From Calothrix sp. NIES-2100 (GTDB taxonomy: Bacteria > Cyanobacteriota > Cyanobacteriia > Cyanobacteriales > Nostocaceae), in assembly GCF_002368195.1 (NCBI RefSeq), contig NZ_AP018178.1:7204645-7268644 (forward strand): 64,000 nt of DNA. Reading direction: 5' to 3'. Position 1 is the stretch's first letter. The number at the start of each line of letters is the position of its first letter. Positions 62,025 through 64,000 of the stretch are shown piece after piece. A model generated the notes under the pieces. The model was not told the DNA's origin. It worked only from the letters and a program-made list of their open reading frames with translations, and ran no database searches. The translations under genes and the position numbers were made by a program.

Positions 62025-62444
62025 TTAATTAGGCTTGGGCGGGTTATTTGTTTTGCGATCGCTTTTACCTAGTTCTTTCTTCATCTCCTCTAAAACAGCT
62101 TTGTAATCTTGCCTTTCTGGATGTAACTCCACTAACTTTTCTAAAGTTTGAATAGCACCTTGAGTGTCTTTCAACTTTATCCGCACATTGACTAACGCTT
62201 CCAACGCCACTTCGTTTTTTGGCTCCCGTTGTAAAACTAGTTCCAAACCCTTTGCTTGTTGTTCTAATGTATTCTCCGCCTGTGCAACTGCTGTCTTAGA
62301 TGGTTGAATAGCCTGTTGTATAACAGGAACCGCTGCAAAGATGATCGAGCCGAAGAATGACACAAGTGATACTACTGTTAAAAACTGTTGTCGCCGCTGA
62401 ATCTTCTTGCCGCGATTAATTAGATATTCTTCGTCTAAACCCAT
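62025..62444 (-). CDS. Membrane-anchored TPR protein
   Basis: This 139-residue protein has one membrane helix at about 21-42 (FLTVVSLVSFFGSIIFAAVPVI) and then two TPR-like helix pairs (NTLEQQAKGLELVLQREPKNEVALEALVNVRI, AIQTLEKLVELHPERQDY). The C-terminal tail is hydrophilic (KTNNPPKPN). Similar short anchored TPR proteins are common in cyanobacteria; partner unknown. The ATG is at 62444. Confidence 0.8.
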   Translation of the reverse strand: MGLDEEYLINRGKKIQRRQQFLTVVSLVSFFGSIIFAAVPVIQQAIQPSKTAVAQAENTLEQQAKGLELVLQREPKNEVALEALVNVRIKLKDTQGAIQTLEKLVELHPERQDYKAVLEEMKKELGKSDRKTNNPPKPN

Positions 62445-62684
62445 ACTTTATATAGGTGCTGTGGTAAATACTTAGGTAGTAGCAACCCTCCCGTTATGAG
62501 GATACCCACTACTCCACAGAAACTATCATCTTAGCTAAAAATTTTTTACACAATATTTAAAAGCGGCATCTGGATGATAACCACAATCTTGTGCTAGGGC
62601 AATGCTGTCTCAGTTATCCCGTTCTGAAGAAATAAGGCAGTCCCAATGAAAAAATAAAAAGTTTCATTGCCACGCATGAAAAAG

Positions 62685-62844
62685 GACAAGGAGAGAAGTC
62701 TGAGCGCCGGCGTCCGGCGTTAGCGCAGCGGTAGCGAGGTACGAGCGTCTGGCTTCTCCTAACGGAGACGCTGCGCGAACGCCAACGTCTTCTCCCAAGG
62801 GGAGACGCTGCGCGAACGACGAACAGAACTTCGGAGGGACAAGA
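62685..62844 (-). repeat. 160-bp dispersed repeat, copy B
   Basis: These 160 bases are the exact reverse complement of 10158-10317. They lie between the TPR gene and DUF4327. The minus-strand frame 62664-62957 that covers it has no family pattern and is rejected. Confidence 0.95.
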
Positions 62845-63524
62845 GAGATGAGGAACTTTGAGAAGTGTGGGGAGTTTTCTTCCCCATCTCCCTCATATCC
62901 ACCATATATTACCCATGCCCCATGCCCCATGCCCTTCGCCCCATGCCCAATTTTCAAGACAAAATAAAACAGATTTTATTGTTTCTCCATCTACCACAGG
63001 CTGGATTTTTCTCTTTGACTTAGAGTAAAAATATATACCTTATATTTTGGCTGTTTGCTGTCACTATAAAATTTATATAAAGATTTACCAAAATATAGTT
63101 TATCTTCCAATGTTTACGATATTCTAGATAAGATTCAAATACGGTAAATAATTTCGCCGTAACCAAAAACCTTCCTAGCAGCCCGTATTATATGGGGTTT
63201 CCAAAATCTGCACAATTTCCGTTGAATAAAACAAATACAATTTTACTAGTCGTACCTGCTTTTGCTTTTGATGCATCTATGAGGACGGCTAATTTTTGCT
63301 TTTGGTGTCTAAAACCGGTGTTTTGTGGACTGAGTGTTTTGTGGTGGTAATTACCGTACAAAACAGACTTATCCAGCAACTTAGTAGGGTTAGTTATGGT
63401 ATAGTTAAAAAGTTAAGACTAGCTTTACCCAAAGTACAACGCTCTACGCATCGGTAACATTTGCAAAACGGAAAGCAGTTTTGATTAAGTATTTACTAAA
63501 CAAAATCTGAATTGAATCGAGGTT
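62845..63524. other. Long spacer upstream of DUF4327
   Basis: It contains ATGCCCC/CATGCCC heptamers (62910-62950), then an AT-rich stretch (62960-63180) without genes. The minus-strand frame at 63188-63379 has no family pattern. CGAGGTT precedes the ATG at 63525. Confidence 0.5.
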
Positions 63525-63743
63525 ATGACTCAGCAAGTAATTCACCCAATGGTGAAATTGCAGCGTAACGTGCAATCACTCGTAGAATCCAATATTATCA
63601 AGCCAAGTGATAGCATTTGGAAAATCGCTTTGCTCTATGGCAATGAATGGCAACACTGGAAACAAGAACTGTTAGATTTTGGCTTTAGTATGCAAGATCC
63701 AATCAGTGAATTGTTAGCAGTGGAAGCTTGGGATGAAGAATAA
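63525..63743 (+). CDS. DUF4327-like small protein
   Basis: This 72-residue protein has the pattern VKLQRNVQSLVESNIIKPSDSIWKIALLYGNEWQHWKQELLDFGF...DPISELLAVEAWDEE. It resembles the cyanobacterial DUF4327 family (short helical protein, acidic C-terminus). Function unknown, cytosolic. The ATG is at 63525 after GAGG (spacing rather short). Confidence 0.72.
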   Translation: MTQQVIHPMVKLQRNVQSLVESNIIKPSDSIWKIALLYGNEWQHWKQELLDFGFSMQDPISELLAVEAWDEE

Positions 63744-63789
63744 AGTCTAAAGGCTGAAATTTTTCAGCCTTCACACTTACCTACTTACT

Positions 63790-64000
63790 TCATTTGCAAG
63801 CGGCTAATACAGCAGCCAGTTCTTTAGCAGTCTGATAGCGATCGCGTGGCAATGGCTCGGTAACGCGGTCAATTATTTCTCTTAATTGGGGGGTAATTGT
63901 CGGCACGCTATTGACATCAAACCGGAAATGTCGCCCTCGTTGGTGGTAAAACTTGAACGGATTTTCACCAGTCAGCAAAAAGATTAAGGTAGGGCCAATG
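63790..64000 (-). CDS. Serine/threonine protein kinase, C-terminal part (truncated by window)
   Basis: The minus-strand frame is open to the window edge (IGPTLIFLLTGENPFKFYHQR...). The visible 69 codons match the end of a Hanks-type kinase domain: GPT-x-x-F-L-L-T-G-x-N-P, PQLREIIDRVTEPLPRDRYQTAKELAAVLAA. The ATP-binding and catalytic parts lie outside. The stop is at 63790; it converges with DUF4327. Confidence 0.82.
   Translation of the reverse strand, partial: IGPTLIFLLTGENPFKFYHQRGRHFRFDVNSVPTITPQLREIIDRVTEPLPRDRYQTAKELAAVLAACK

Noticed and set aside
62664..62957. 97-codon minus-strand frame
   Set aside because: Runs through copy B of the 160-bp repeat; no family pattern, and the same peptide segment appears in the false extension at 10204.
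63188..63379. 63-codon minus-strand frame
   Set aside because: No recognisable pattern and no start signal; AT-rich spacer.
1..64000. tRNA, rRNA or transposase genes
   Set aside because: The spacers were read for tRNA cloverleaf cues (GGTTCRAATCC-type) and the proteins for DDE or HUH transposase motifs; none was convincing. A tool such as tRNAscan would settle it.

Overview
The window looks like chromosomal DNA of a filamentous, Nostoc/Anabaena/Calothrix-type cyanobacterium. The evidence is dark-operative protochlorophyllide reductase genes (chlL, chlN), an NTRC-type thioredoxin reductase-thioredoxin fusion, a four-gene nitrate ABC transporter with the NrtC fusion, TPR-CHAT and TIR-WD40 proteins, many GCGATCGC (HIP1) octamers, and spacers full of heptanucleotide and 21-bp tandem repeats. 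No rRNA, tRNA, transposase or CRISPR array was recognised. The species cannot be named from the sequence alone.

Layout. 0-1.5 kb: end of purS, then purQ (purine synthesis) and a small Trp-rich protein. 2.4-5.6 kb: chlL, a DUF5331-like gene, chlN and a terminator. 5.9-11 kb: small unknowns, an ATP-grasp ligase, an ExoD-like membrane protein, a diacylglycerol-kinase-type lipid kinase and a DUF2459 protein. 11.1-14.4 kb: a 21-bp repeat array, a TPR-CHAT protease-like protein and a duplicated hairpin element. 14.5-20.3 kb: nrtABCD on the minus strand, with repeats in its spacers. 21.1-31.6 kb: a cupin, a PlsY-like/PEP-synthase-like fusion, an unlisted 46-residue membrane peptide, an SGNH hydrolase, a pentapeptide-repeat protein and a 1231-residue TIR-TM-WD40-TPR protein. 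31.6-40.1 kb: housekeeping genes, namely a CbiG-CobJ cobalamin fusion, YgfZ, beta-carbonic anhydrase, a second DUF5331-like protein, a thioredoxin-like ferredoxin, cysteine synthase and NTRC.

40.4-61.8 kb is the most interesting part, a surface-glycan island. A type IV pilin is followed on the plus strand by a GT41 (O-GlcNAc-transferase-like) enzyme, a GT4 glycosyltransferase and a methyltransferase. Converging on it is a minus-strand run that begins with a recognisable pseudaminic-acid-type nonulosonate pathway (pseB, pseC, pseF, pseG, pseI). It continues with an arginine:amine amidinotransferase, a methyltransferase-dioxygenase fusion, a GNAT acetyltransferase (possible PseH), a second cytidylyltransferase, a Gfo/Idh/MocA dehydrogenase, a DegT aminotransferase and two large GT-B/capsule-like proteins. 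I infer that the island makes a nonulosonic acid, possibly guanidinylated or further modified, and attaches it to a surface structure such as the pilus. The end of the window has a TPR protein with a 3-prime remnant copy beside it, a second copy of a 160-bp repeat, a DUF4327 protein and the C-terminus of a Ser/Thr kinase.

The repeat landscape is notable: a 160-bp repeat in two identical inverted copies 52 kb apart, three unrelated tandem arrays that all have an exact 21-bp period, and a tandem duplication whose hairpin arms differ by compensatory changes.
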